Positions 47,684-56,560 of a stretch of 64,000 nucleotides of DNA are shown piece after piece. A model generated the notes under the pieces. It ran no database searches. It was not told the DNA's origin and saw nothing but the letters and a program-made list of their open reading frames with translations. Position 1 is the stretch's first letter. Every line of letters starts with the position of its first letter. Source of the DNA: Planctomycetota bacterium (lineage in GTDB: Bacteria; Planctomycetota; OFTM77). The position numbers and the translations under genes were made by a program. The stretch is taken from the NCBI GenBank assembly GCA_029260795.1, contig JAJDCO010000108.1:62001-126000 (forward strand), in the 5' to 3' direction.

Positions 47684-48250
47684 TCAGGTCTTCACGCGCT
47701 CAATGAAATCACCCGTTCGCGTGTCCACTTTGACCGCCTCGCCTTCGTTGATGTAGTTGGGCACTTTGATCTCGAGCCCGGTCTCGAGCGTCGCTGGCTT
47801 GAAGACGTTGTTGACCGTGTCGCCCTTGACCCCCGGCTCCGTCGTCTTGACCGTGAGAATCACCGATGACGGCAGGTCGACCGAGAGTGGCTTGCCTTCG
47901 TGGAAGGTCACCTGAACGGTCTGGTTCTCGATGATGTAGTGCATCGTGTCTTCCACGAACTCCGGCTCGAGCGTGAACTGCTCGTAGTTCTCGCTGTCCA
48001 TGAAGACGTAGCCCGTGGAGTCTCGATACAGGTACTCGCAGTCCTTCCGCTCCAAGAAGGCCGGCTCGATGCGGTCCGAGGCGCTGAATCGAACCTGCTT
48101 CGACGCGCCGGAAGCCAGGCTCTTCAGCTTGGCTTGGATGAATGCGCGCAGGTTCCCAGGCGTCCGGTGCTGAAACTCGGTGACGAGCTGAAGCTCGCCC
48201 TCGTACATCAACACCATGCCCTTGCGAATGTCCGTCGCAGTGATCGCCAT
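47684..48250 (-). CDS. efp: Translation elongation factor P
   Basis: 188 residues, three OB-like domains. It relieves ribosome stalling at polyproline. The tip loop reads H-R-T-P-G-N-L-R-A-F, so the residue equivalent to Lys34 of E. coli is Asn33. A modified Lys or Arg is therefore absent. The domain III end is G-D-F-I-E-R-V-K-T. The TPGN-type tip suggests an unmodified subgroup. GGAAGG precedes ATG 48250. Confidence 0.95.
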   Translation of the reverse strand: MAITATDIRKGMVLMYEGELQLVTEFQHRTPGNLRAFIQAKLKSLASGASKQVRFSASDRIEPAFLERKDCEYLYRDSTGYVFMDSENYEQFTLEPEFVEDTMHYIIENQTVQVTFHEGKPLSVDLPSSVILTVKTTEPGVKGDTVNNVFKPATLETGLEIKVPNYINEGEAVKVDTRTGDFIERVKT

Positions 48251-48332
48251 CGTCCGGATCCCTTCCTGTGTCGGCGGTCAGGTGTAAACCGGGATTGAAT
48301 CATGCCACCCCAGCCGGCTCAAGGCCCGCCCT

Positions 48333-48347
48333 GGGGCGATTCGCCCC
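48333..48347 (-). terminator. Short GC hairpin after lptG
   Basis: GGGGCG-ATT-CGCCCC inverted repeat in a GC-rich gap 60 nt after the LptG stop on the minus strand. No T-tract. May end the lptF-lptG transcript before efp. Confidence 0.45.
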
Positions 48348-48406
48348 GGCCCGGCCCCATGGCCCGGACGCGGACCGGCCTGAACGAGCCTCCGACCGCT
48401 CTCCCG

Positions 48407-49504
48407 TCAGGTCGGCAGATCCATGAAGAACACGATTCCCAACGACCCGAAGAACAGCGTGGGAACCCACATGCTGACGGCCGGATCGAAAAACGCCTGC
48501 CGCCCGAGCTCCTGGCCGACGATGTCGCCCGCGAAGTACGCCAGACAGATCAGAAGCGCGAACCCGATGCCCCAGAAAAGCGAGCGCGACTCGAAGCGCA
48601 GCACCCACGGAATCCCGAGCATCACCAAGATTAGGTTCGCCAGCGGGTACGTCATGTGGCGATGGATCAAGGTGCGCGTCGACAGCCGATTCGGATACCG
48701 CTCCGCCAGCTTGATCAACATCGAAAGGCTCAGATCGAGCTTGTCCTGCCCTGCGACAACGAGATCCTCGGGACGGACATCGGTGTCGCCGAAGTAGTCG
48801 ATCGTCTCCGATGAGGATTGATCTCCCTCCCGAAGCTCGCGCACGCCCCGCGTCAGGTACCAGCCCGCACCCAGTCGCCCCTCGTCTTGCCACTGGGCCT
48901 CGAAGGCACGAATGGTCTCGACGTCCGCACCCGCTTTCGGGGTCGCCAGTGTCACGTGCAGATCGGTCCCCAGCCTCGCGGTGACGTCGAACGTCCCCAT
49001 GAAGACGACGTTGCCGTACTGATCGGTGATCGCGTTGATATCATCGAGCTCGAATGATCGCTTCTGCTTGTCGAGCATGTACTCGTAGGCCGCCCGCTGG
49101 AGCGAGTATCGCGGCACGAGCCATTCCTGGAACACGAGCATGAGCACGCCCGCGCCCCCGGCCAGCACCAGCACCGGAAACACGACCCGGTAGAGGCTCG
49201 TCCCGCCGAACACCATCGGCACCAGCTCGTTCTGATGACGCAGCTTTGCCATCGTGAACATCGCCGCCATCGCCGTGATGAAGGGCGCGATCTGCAGGTA
49301 GATCCACGGAAGCGAGAGCAGGTAGTACGTGACGACCAACATCTGGACGTCGATGCCCAGCTTCCCGAGCTCCCGGCCCGACTTGATGTAGTCGTTCGAC
49401 TTCCCGATGAAGTCGATGACCAAGTAGATGCCCAAGAAGAACGTGAAGCAGACCCCGTACGTCCAAAGGAAGTTGCGACCGACGTAGAGATCGATCTTCT
49501 TCAC
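48407..49504 (-). CDS. lptG: LPS export permease LptG
   Basis: 365 residues, GTG start at 49504. LptF/LptG fold: three N-terminal helices, large periplasmic beta-jellyroll (about 130-250), three C-terminal helices (L-A-N-L-I-L-V-M-L-G-I-P). It pairs with LptF and an LptB ATPase (not in this window) to extract LPS from the inner membrane. Assigned as G by order. Confidence 0.85.
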   Translation of the reverse strand: MKKIDLYVGRNFLWTYGVCFTFFLGIYLVIDFIGKSNDYIKSGRELGKLGIDVQMLVVTYYLLSLPWIYLQIAPFITAMAAMFTMAKLRHQNELVPMVFGGTSLYRVVFPVLVLAGGAGVLMLVFQEWLVPRYSLQRAAYEYMLDKQKRSFELDDINAITDQYGNVVFMGTFDVTARLGTDLHVTLATPKAGADVETIRAFEAQWQDEGRLGAGWYLTRGVRELREGDQSSSETIDYFGDTDVRPEDLVVAGQDKLDLSLSMLIKLAERYPNRLSTRTLIHRHMTYPLANLILVMLGIPWVLRFESRSLFWGIGFALLICLAYFAGDIVGQELGRQAFFDPAVSMWVPTLFFGSLGIVFFMDLPT

Positions 49505-49519
49505 GCCGCCTGCGTTCCC

Positions 49520-50626
49520 TCAGCTCCGGAACAGCTTGAACATCAGTGACCCGCCCACCAGCAAGCTGACCGCATCCGCCAGCCACGCCCCGACCTCCGG
49601 CGAGATCTTGCCGTTGCTCGCCAGCGAGTCACCCGCGACCATGAACGGGTAGTAGAAAACCATCACGAGCAGAAAGCTGACCAGGAACGCCTCGAGCTGT
49701 CCACCGCGTCGAAAGAAGATTCCCAGGGGTGCCCCGATCAGCACGAAGACCAAGCACGCGAAAGCGCTCGCGATCCGCTTGTGGTACTCGAGCGTGTACC
49801 GGTACCCGAAGTACCTCAGCTCCAACCCGGCCGCCCGGTAGCCGAGCAGCTCGGTGCTCGTCAGCTCATCGACGTTGCGCTCCCGCTGACGATCTTCGAG
49901 GAGCTCTGAAAAAGCCCACGCCAGCTGCGTGTCCCGAGACGACGCCCGGTTCACGGTCTTTTCGTCTTCTTGCTGGGCCTGCACGTCCCGGAGCTCGACG
50001 ACGAACATGCTGTTGACCGAGTCCACGCGCGGTCGCGCCCGAGCCGCCTTGACCGGAAAGCCGTCTTGCAGACGCAGGATGTCCGAGTCCCCCCGAGTCA
50101 TCATGTAGATCGTGACGTCGTGGAACCAGTCCTCCTCGTCCCGAAAACGATAGTGCATTCTGAAGCGATCGAGCTTCAGATTGTTCGCGTCCGTCGTCAA
50201 CGACTTGAGGTAGGTAGAGACGCTCGTCTTCACCAACGCGTCGCGAACCTCGCGCGCCCTCGGCACGAACTCGGTGTTGATGAACAGATTCACGAAGCTC
50301 AGCACGATTCCGACCAGCAGCGCCGGAGACAGGATCCAGTAGGGATGCACTCCTCCCATCAGCACCGCGATCATCTCGTTGTCGCTCGCCAAACGGCCGT
50401 ACGACAGCACCACGGCCACCAACAAGCTCATCGGCACCGTGACCGACGAGGTCTGGATCATGATCAGCGGCAGGACGCGCAGGAACGACACCACGTCCAG
50501 CGAGCCGTCCTTCGAATACAGCACGCGGACACAGCCCGCGATGAAGAACACGCCCGTGATCACCAAGAACGTGACGACGAAGTTCAGGACGAGCGAGCGA
50601 AGCACGTAGCGCTGCAGGATGAGCAT
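49520..50626 (-). CDS. lptF: LPS export permease LptF
   Basis: 368 residues from ATG 50626 (GGAAGGG upstream). Same fold as LptG: M-L-I-L-Q-R-Y-V-L-R-S start and T-S-S-V-T-V-P-M-S-L-L-V-A-V-V-L-S-Y-G-R-L, E-M-I-A-V near residue 85 and a C-terminal set of three helices. Together they show the cell has an asymmetric outer membrane. Confidence 0.88.
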   Translation of the reverse strand: MLILQRYVLRSLVLNFVVTFLVITGVFFIAGCVRVLYSKDGSLDVVSFLRVLPLIMIQTSSVTVPMSLLVAVVLSYGRLASDNEMIAVLMGGVHPYWILSPALLVGIVLSFVNLFINTEFVPRAREVRDALVKTSVSTYLKSLTTDANNLKLDRFRMHYRFRDEEDWFHDVTIYMMTRGDSDILRLQDGFPVKAARARPRVDSVNSMFVVELRDVQAQQEDEKTVNRASSRDTQLAWAFSELLEDRQRERNVDELTSTELLGYRAAGLELRYFGYRYTLEYHKRIASAFACLVFVLIGAPLGIFFRRGGQLEAFLVSFLLVMVFYYPFMVAGDSLASNGKISPEVGAWLADAVSLLVGGSLMFKLFRS

Positions 50627-50763
50627 CGAGCCCTTCCGCCGGCTGGCGGCAATGTCACGCCCCTCGAGGCGGTGGCGCCCTGGCCCCGCCGGCGTGCGGT
50701 GATTCCCGAGCGTGCGTTCCCAAGCCGATCGGTCCGCCCGATTCCGCCGCGCCCCGTCCTTTG

Positions 50764-52302
50764 ATGCTCACCATTATACGACCCGAGATCCTCCTCACCA
50801 CCCCTCCCGCCGATCAGTGGATCGCCGGCGATAGCTCCACGCCGCCCCCTCGGGAGTCCCTCGCCCGGCTCGACCTCGACGCCGCCGAGACGCTCAAGTG
50901 CGGTCCCCACCGCCGCGTCCTCCGATACGCCGACTGGATTCTCAAGATCTCACCCCGTCGAGGCCTCCTCAGATCCAGGGCTCGGCGAGAGGCCGGGCGG
51001 CTCCGGTCTGCGCACGAGGCTGGGCTCCCAGTGCCGATTCCCATTGCCTGGGCCGTCACACCGACGCACGATTGGCTCGTCCTCGAACGACTCGATGGGA
51101 ACGACGCCGCCCTCGAGGCTCGCGATCCTCGCCGCCGTCGTCTCCTCGCCCCCCTCATCGGCCAGGCCGTGTGCACTCTGCATCAGGCTGGCTGGCAGCA
51201 CCGCGATCTTCACCTCGAGAACCTCTGGATCCGAGACGGTCGAATCTGGTGGCTCGACGCCTCCGCCCTGAAGAGGACCTCTCGACGACCCGACCTGGCC
51301 GCACTCTTGGCGGCGCTGCCTCCCACCTGGTCTCGCACCGACCGCTGGCGAGTCACGCTCGCGTACTTCGGCGACCGCGAGACGGCACGACGCCATGCGA
51401 CCCGTCTCGCGCCCGCGCTTCGACGCGCTCGCTTGCGCATCTGGAAGCGAAGGGCGCGCCGCTGCCTTCGACGCAATCGCTCCTTCACTCCGATCCAGTC
51501 CGGCCTCATGACCGGCTGGGCCCGGGTCGAGCGGCCGGCCACAGTCAGGTCGTGGATCGAGCGGGTCGAAGAACGCCTGGACGATCCGCGTCTCGAGACG
51601 CTCAAGAGCGGACGCACGACCGCCGTCTTCGCGCTTTCGCAACCGCCCTTGATCCTGAAGCGCTACCACCGAGATGGCGGCACGATCCGCCAGCTCCTCG
51701 GTCGGCTCACCCCGACGCGCGGTCGGCGTGCCTGGCTGCGCACGGAAGCCCTCGCCGTTCGCCACCTCCCGGTGGCCAGGGCCTGGGCCTATGTGGAATC
51801 GCCTCGCGGCCGCCGACGACGGAGCTGGATCTTCACCGAGCGGCTGGCCGCAGACGGCCTCGACGTCGCTTGGCATCGCTCGAATCGCGCCGAGCGCCTC
51901 GCCCTCATCGACACGACGGCTCGGCTCGTCGCGACGCTGCATCGGCGAGGAGTCAGCTGCCGCGACCTCAAGGCCGCCAACCTCCTGGTTCGATGGGACG
52001 GATCTCGGCCGATCCTCGCGATCGTAGATCCCGACGGAGTCCGCGAGCATCGATTCGGACCGAGTGCTCGGCGATGCCGCCGCGACCTCGTCCGCCTCGA
52101 TGCGTCGTTTGCCCCCGGTGAGGCCACCAGTGGCGACCGGCTTCGTTGGTGGCTCGCTTACACGCGCCGCCTCGGGCTCCCCGGGCGGCGCCACGATCTT
52201 CGCCTCCTGCGACGAGCGACCCGCCGCAAGTGGCGACGCTGGGCGAAGGAGAGCTTGGTCGCGCCGGGGAAAGCATTTCGCCCTCCGCGCGGAGCGGTAT
52301 AG
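50764..52302 (+). CDS. Tandem LPS-kinase-like (WaaP/KdkA) fusion protein
   Basis: 512 residues from ATG 50764. Two protein-kinase-like domains. First (about 20-235): V-L-R-Y-A-D-W-I-L-K (Lys), H-R-D-L-H-L-E-N-L and W-W-L-D-A. Second (about 260-480): A-V-F ... L-I-L-K-R-Y (Lys), S-C-R-D-L-K-A-A-N-L and I-V-D-P-D-G. Both sets of catalytic residues look complete. The family phosphorylates LPS core heptose or Kdo. The neighbours (LptF/G, MsbA, acyltransferase) fit that role. Very Arg-rich. Confidence 0.82.
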   Translation: MLTIIRPEILLTTPPADQWIAGDSSTPPPRESLARLDLDAAETLKCGPHRRVLRYADWILKISPRRGLLRSRARREAGRLRSAHEAGLPVPIPIAWAVTPTHDWLVLERLDGNDAALEARDPRRRRLLAPLIGQAVCTLHQAGWQHRDLHLENLWIRDGRIWWLDASALKRTSRRPDLAALLAALPPTWSRTDRWRVTLAYFGDRETARRHATRLAPALRRARLRIWKRRARRCLRRNRSFTPIQSGLMTGWARVERPATVRSWIERVEERLDDPRLETLKSGRTTAVFALSQPPLILKRYHRDGGTIRQLLGRLTPTRGRRAWLRTEALAVRHLPVARAWAYVESPRGRRRRSWIFTERLAADGLDVAWHRSNRAERLALIDTTARLVATLHRRGVSCRDLKAANLLVRWDGSRPILAIVDPDGVREHRFGPSARRCRRDLVRLDASFAPGEATSGDRLRWWLAYTRRLGLPGRRHDLRLLRRATRRKWRRWAKESLVAPGKAFRPPRGAV

Positions 52303-52311
52303 TGATTCGGC

Positions 52312-54138
52312 ATGGAGACGCTGAAGCGAGTCCTGGTCCGGTTTCTCGCCGATCGGCGCCGTGTTGCCGCCGTGGTGGTGCTCTCGTTGGTCACGGCCGC
52401 GCTCCGTTTTGCCAGCGTCGGTGCCTTGATTCCCTTCTTCGATGTCCTCTTTGGTCAGGGCGGAGTCGATCGACGGGCCGGAGTCACACGCTCACTCATC
52501 GATGGCTTCCATCGCGCGGGAATCCCGACCCAAGGCCTGACCGCCTTGGCAGTGCTCGCGTCTTTTCTCCTCCTCTGTCTCGTGCTCAAGGGCATCGCGA
52601 CCTGGGCACTCGAGATCAACGCGGGCCATCTGACACACGCCTGCGTTCAAGGCTTGACTGATGACCTCCATGCGGCCGTTCTCCGCCAGCCTCAATCGTT
52701 CTTCTCGGCCGTCGGCTCGGGAGACCTCTTGGCGCGGTACACCAGCGACCTCGAGGACGTGCGCCTGGGCCTACGGAAGATCTCGGGCAAGCTGATCAGT
52801 CAGCCGCTCTATGCCATCGCCGCGCTGACGGCGACATTCTGGATCGCCCCGGGCCTGGCCGTGATGTCATTGCTCTTTCTGCCGCTCGTGGGCCTCGGTC
52901 TCGCCACCTTCACACGACGCGCGAAGCATCGCTCCCGAGAGCTCGTCGGGCAGCGCAAGGACCTGGTCGGTCGGGCCGGCGAGCACATTCGGGGCGCTCG
53001 CGTCCTCAAGGCTTTCGGCCTCGAAGGTCGCGCTCGCGACGACCTAGCCGGGGACAGTCGCGCCGTACATTCCCACCAGATGTCGGTGGTCCGCATCGAA
53101 GCGCTCGCGTCCCCGGTGATCGAGATCTTGGGCTCGGCCGCCGTGCTCGTGATCGTGCTGGCTGGCGGACGCGCCGTGCTTCAGGGCGCCTTGACCTACG
53201 GCGAGTTCACGGCGTTCTATGTCGCGCTGGTCTCGGTGTTCGACCCGGTCCGCAAGCTCGCCAACACGCAGGTGCGGCTGCAGCGCCTCCGCGCAGGCGC
53301 CGAGCGCGTCTTCGAGATCCTCGACCTGCCGGGCGAGGAGGCCACGGCGGGCGACGTGCCCCCGCCCCTGGGCACAGGACTTCGTTTCGAGGGCATCGGG
53401 CTCGTGTATCCAGACTCCGTGACGGCAGCGCTCGACGATGTGAGCTTCACGGTCTCTCCGGGAGAGATCGTCGCGCTGGTCGGCGGTTCGGGCGCGGGCA
53501 AGTCGACGGTGGCCAACCTCGTCGCGCGTCTCGAGGAGCCTCAGCGCGGCCGCTTGCTGTGGAGCGATCGGGACGTTGCGACCTTCGATCGCACGGCCTG
53601 GCGTCAGCGCATCGGTTTCGTCACCCAGGAGATCCTGCTCTTCGACACGACGGTGCGTGAGAACATCGCCCTCGGACATCCCCAAGCCACGGAGGCGGCG
53701 ATTCGTGCAGCCGCAGAGCAAGCGCAGGCTGCAACCTTCATCGAGGCCTTGCCGGACGGCTACGACACGCGCATCCGGGAGGACGGAGCCCGGCTCTCCG
53801 TCGGTGAGCGTCAGCGCCTCTGCATCGCGCGCGCTCTCGTCCGTCGGCCGGAGATCTTGATCTTGGACGAGGCGAGCTCGGCACTCGACCCGGAGAACGA
53901 GGCCCTGATCCGGCGGGCACTCGAGATCGATCGGGCTCGCCGCGTCACTCTGCTGATCGCACACAGCGAGCGCCTGGCTCGATCCGCCGATCGAGCGGTC
54001 GTTCTCGAGGGCGGCCGAGTGCAAGGAATCGGGTCGCCTTCGCAGCTCGCGCTGACGTGCTCCGCGTGGCGCCGCCTGTTCGAGACGCCGCGCCCGGAAA
54101 CCCCGATCGCTGCCCAGACTGAGACGGACTCAAAATGA
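52312..54138 (+). CDS. MsbA-type lipid A/LPS ABC exporter
   Basis: 608 residues, half-transporter: six-helix membrane domain (about 15-325), ATPase after 340. Walker A G-G-S-G-A-G-K-S-T, Q-loop V-T-Q-E, signature L-S-V-G-E-R-Q, Walker B I-L-I-L-D-E-A-S-S-A-L-D, switch I-A-H-S. It probably flips lipid A-core. Starts 10 nt after the kinase gene and overlaps the acyltransferase (ATGA). Confidence 0.9.
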   Translation: METLKRVLVRFLADRRRVAAVVVLSLVTAALRFASVGALIPFFDVLFGQGGVDRRAGVTRSLIDGFHRAGIPTQGLTALAVLASFLLLCLVLKGIATWALEINAGHLTHACVQGLTDDLHAAVLRQPQSFFSAVGSGDLLARYTSDLEDVRLGLRKISGKLISQPLYAIAALTATFWIAPGLAVMSLLFLPLVGLGLATFTRRAKHRSRELVGQRKDLVGRAGEHIRGARVLKAFGLEGRARDDLAGDSRAVHSHQMSVVRIEALASPVIEILGSAAVLVIVLAGGRAVLQGALTYGEFTAFYVALVSVFDPVRKLANTQVRLQRLRAGAERVFEILDLPGEEATAGDVPPPLGTGLRFEGIGLVYPDSVTAALDDVSFTVSPGEIVALVGGSGAGKSTVANLVARLEEPQRGRLLWSDRDVATFDRTAWRQRIGFVTQEILLFDTTVRENIALGHPQATEAAIRAAAEQAQAATFIEALPDGYDTRIREDGARLSVGERQRLCIARALVRRPEILILDEASSALDPENEALIRRALEIDRARRVTLLIAHSERLARSADRAVVLEGGRVQGIGSPSQLALTCSAWRRLFETPRPETPIAAQTETDSK

Positions 54139-55118
54139 TCAATTCAGGTTACCTGCGATTTCGATACAAGCGCATCCAACGTCGACTCATCACCTGGGCG
54201 GCTCTGCCGTTCTGGTGGCTCGGGCAGTGTCTCCCCATCGCCTGGACACATCCGACGGCCGGGGGGTTCGCCTGGCTGGTCGGTCGGCTCTTTCGGAAGG
54301 GGCGCCATCAGGCGAGGGATCACTTGGCGGCCGCTTTCCCGGAGCGGTCCTGCGACGAGATCGAGACAATCGTCGATCAGATGTACCGCGGCCTGGGCTG
54401 GTCGGTGGCCGAGATGCTCGCCGTCTACCGTCGGGGCGGGCTGTGGAGTCGAGGCTTGGTCGAGAACGACTCACCCGAAGCAATCGAGATCCTGCGTGAG
54501 GTGATCGATCGAGGCCGAGGAGTCATCATCGCTTCGCCGCACTTTGGCAACTTCGAGCTCTTGGCGGTCTATCTCTGCACCTACTTCCACCACGGGTCGA
54601 CGATCGTGCGCCGGTACTCGAATGAAGGTTTGAACGCCATGGTCCAGGCGCGACGAACCAAGCTGGGCCTGCGAATCTTCTATCAGGACGACCCGCCTCG
54701 CGAGATGCTGCGCTGGCTCAAGCAGGGATACCCTCTGGGTGCCGTTCCCGACCAAGATCTCGACAAGAATGCCGGCATCTTCATCGACTTCTTCGGCCGA
54801 CCGGCTTACACGACCACGGGCCCCGCGACCATCGCTCGCCTCGGGGGCGCACCGATCGTCTGCAGCTACCTGATTCGGCAGCCCAGTGGTCGGTATCGCG
54901 TCGAGCTGGATCCTCCGATCGAGCCCCCCGAGACCGGGGACCGAGCCCGCGATGTTGAAATCATGACGCGCGCGTGGTCGGATGCCTTCGAGCGCCGGAT
55001 CCGGCAGCACCCTGAGCAGTGGGTCTGGACGCACCGACGCTGGCGCACGACTCCCGAGCGCCTGCAAGCCCGACGCGCGCGACGCGCTCGGCGCGCTGCC
55101 ACGAAGTCGTCCTCTTGA
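54135..55118 (+). CDS. Lipid A biosynthesis acyltransferase (LpxL/HtrB family)
   Basis: 327 residues with an N-terminal hydrophobic anchor. Catalytic H-x4-D/E: S-P-H-F-G-N-F-E near residue 135. Then V-P-D-Q-D-L-D-K-N-A-G-I-F-I-D-F-F-G and a late E-Q-W-V-W-T-H-R-R-W. It adds a secondary acyl chain to lipid A. C-terminus is Arg/Ala-rich. Confidence 0.93.
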   Translation: MINSGYLRFRYKRIQRRLITWAALPFWWLGQCLPIAWTHPTAGGFAWLVGRLFRKGRHQARDHLAAAFPERSCDEIETIVDQMYRGLGWSVAEMLAVYRRGGLWSRGLVENDSPEAIEILREVIDRGRGVIIASPHFGNFELLAVYLCTYFHHGSTIVRRYSNEGLNAMVQARRTKLGLRIFYQDDPPREMLRWLKQGYPLGAVPDQDLDKNAGIFIDFFGRPAYTTTGPATIARLGGAPIVCSYLIRQPSGRYRVELDPPIEPPETGDRARDVEIMTRAWSDAFERRIRQHPEQWVWTHRRWRTTPERLQARRARRARRAATKSSS

Positions 55119-55128
55119 GGATCCGTCC

Positions 55129-56220
55129 ATGCCTGCAGCTCGGCGAGTGCTCCTGATCAGCCCCCGGCTCGATCTCCGTGGCACGTCTCTTTACACCGTC
55201 AATCTGGCGATCGGGCTGAAGCGCGCGGGTCACCTTCCCCATGTGATCTCCGACGGCGGCTACTTCGTCGCCGAGCTTCTCGAGAATGCGATCCCGCATA
55301 CGCCCTTCGACTTGAGTGGTAGCTTCGCCAACGATCTGTTCCGCGTGCGCGAGCTGATGGCAATCATCCAGCAGCTCGATCCGCAGGTCCTCCACTTCCA
55401 AACCGAGCATTTGGCCCCGATCGCCAGCGTCGTCGCTCGCCTGCTCAAACGCCCGTACTTCCTGACGGCCCACTCGCTCCAACAGCGACGGCTCTGGTTG
55501 AGCTCGCCCCACCTGAGCCGGCTCATCACGATCTCTCAAGAGACCCGAGAAGCACTCGTCAACGATGCCCGTGTGCCTCGCTCCCTGATCTCGGTCGTCC
55601 CCAATGGTGTGGACATCTCGCCGATTCCCTCTGCCGAAGAGACGCCTGCCGGCACAAAGGTCACGCCGCCTCCCATCGTCGGAGCCCTCACTCGCCTCGA
55701 GCGAGTCAAGGGCGTCTCCTTCTTCCTGGAAGCCGCTCGCCTGATCCTCGATCGCCCCAACGTGCCTCATCCGTTCTTCTTCGTCGCGGGCGAGGGGCCG
55801 GACGATCACCGACTCCGAAGACAGATTCGAGACCGACAGCTCAGCGAGCGCGTCACCATTAGCCTCCCCGCCATCGACCATCGGCGCCTGCTGACCCGCT
55901 TCGATGTTTTCGTCCTCCCCTCGCTGAGCGAGGGTCTCGGCATCTTCATGCTCGAGGCGATGGCACTCGAGAAGCCGGTCGTCGCCGCGGGCTCGGGCGG
56001 TGTGTTCTCGATCATCGAAGACGGTGCGAACGGGCTTCTCGTGCCCAAGGGGAATGCCGAGGGCATCGCCGACAAGACGATCGAGCTACTCGAGAACGAA
56101 GACCAGCGCCATCGCCTGGGGCGCGCTGCCCGCGAGTTCGTCCGTGAGCACTATCCGCTCGAGGCGATGGTCCGGCAAACCCTCGACGTCTACGGAATCC
56201 CGCAGCTTGTCGAGGCGTGA
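55129..56220 (+). CDS. Family 4 glycosyltransferase
   Basis: 363 residues from ATG 55129 (GAGG upstream). GT-B fold: N-terminal D-L-R-G-T-S-L-Y-T-V-N-L-A, V-P-N-G-V-D near residue 160, then L-E-R-V-K-G-V, V-A-G-E-G-P and the nucleotide-sugar site P-S-L-S-E-G-L-G-I-F-M-L-E-A-M-A. Probably glycosylates LPS core or a surface glycan. Last gene of the envelope cluster. Confidence 0.92.
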   Translation: MPAARRVLLISPRLDLRGTSLYTVNLAIGLKRAGHLPHVISDGGYFVAELLENAIPHTPFDLSGSFANDLFRVRELMAIIQQLDPQVLHFQTEHLAPIASVVARLLKRPYFLTAHSLQQRRLWLSSPHLSRLITISQETREALVNDARVPRSLISVVPNGVDISPIPSAEETPAGTKVTPPPIVGALTRLERVKGVSFFLEAARLILDRPNVPHPFFFVAGEGPDDHRLRRQIRDRQLSERVTISLPAIDHRRLLTRFDVFVLPSLSEGLGIFMLEAMALEKPVVAAGSGGVFSIIEDGANGLLVPKGNAEGIADKTIELLENEDQRHRLGRAAREFVREHYPLEAMVRQTLDVYGIPQLVEA

Positions 56221-56339
56221 GGGACGAGAGCACTTGCAGGACTTGGGTGAGCCGGCGGGCGGATCTCACCGCGGACTCGACGATGAGGTTCGACAGCGCC
56301 GCAGCACTCGACACGACGACCGTCGACGCGACGAATGTC

Positions 56340-56397
56340 GTCAGCGGCTCTGATCGAGGCGCTCGACGCGGTGTGCCTTGTCAGCGGCTCTGATCGA
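56340..56397. repeat. 18-bp direct repeat bordering an aminotransferase remnant
   Basis: GTCAGCGGCTCTGATCGA occurs at 56340-56357 and again at 56380-56397, 40 nt apart. The second copy covers the stop of the aminotransferase remnant. Such direct repeats often mark a duplication or deletion. Confidence 0.8.
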
Positions 56398-56520
56398 TCC
56401 GCCAGATCTGGCCCTTCAACGGGCCGAGGCCACCGCCGATCTCGATACCGTGCGCTTCGAGCAGATGCTGTCGCACCCGCAGCTCGTTGACGCCCGCGGG
56501 CACCGTCGACGCCACTTCCT
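56381..56520 (-). pseudogene. C-terminal remnant of a class-V aminotransferase (alanine-glyoxylate type)
   Basis: The minus-strand frame ending TGA 56381-56383 reads [11 protein letters not shown] then [19 protein letters not shown]. This is the C-terminal pattern of serine-pyruvate/alanine-glyoxylate aminotransferases. Upstream of about 56520 the homology stops and the rest of the gene is missing. It lies directly downstream of the DapA-family gene. The other 200 nt of the gap (56221-56560) show no gene. Confidence 0.75.
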
Positions 56521-56560
56521 GGGACACTTGCACCGGGCAAGCTCATGATCGTGCGGCTCC

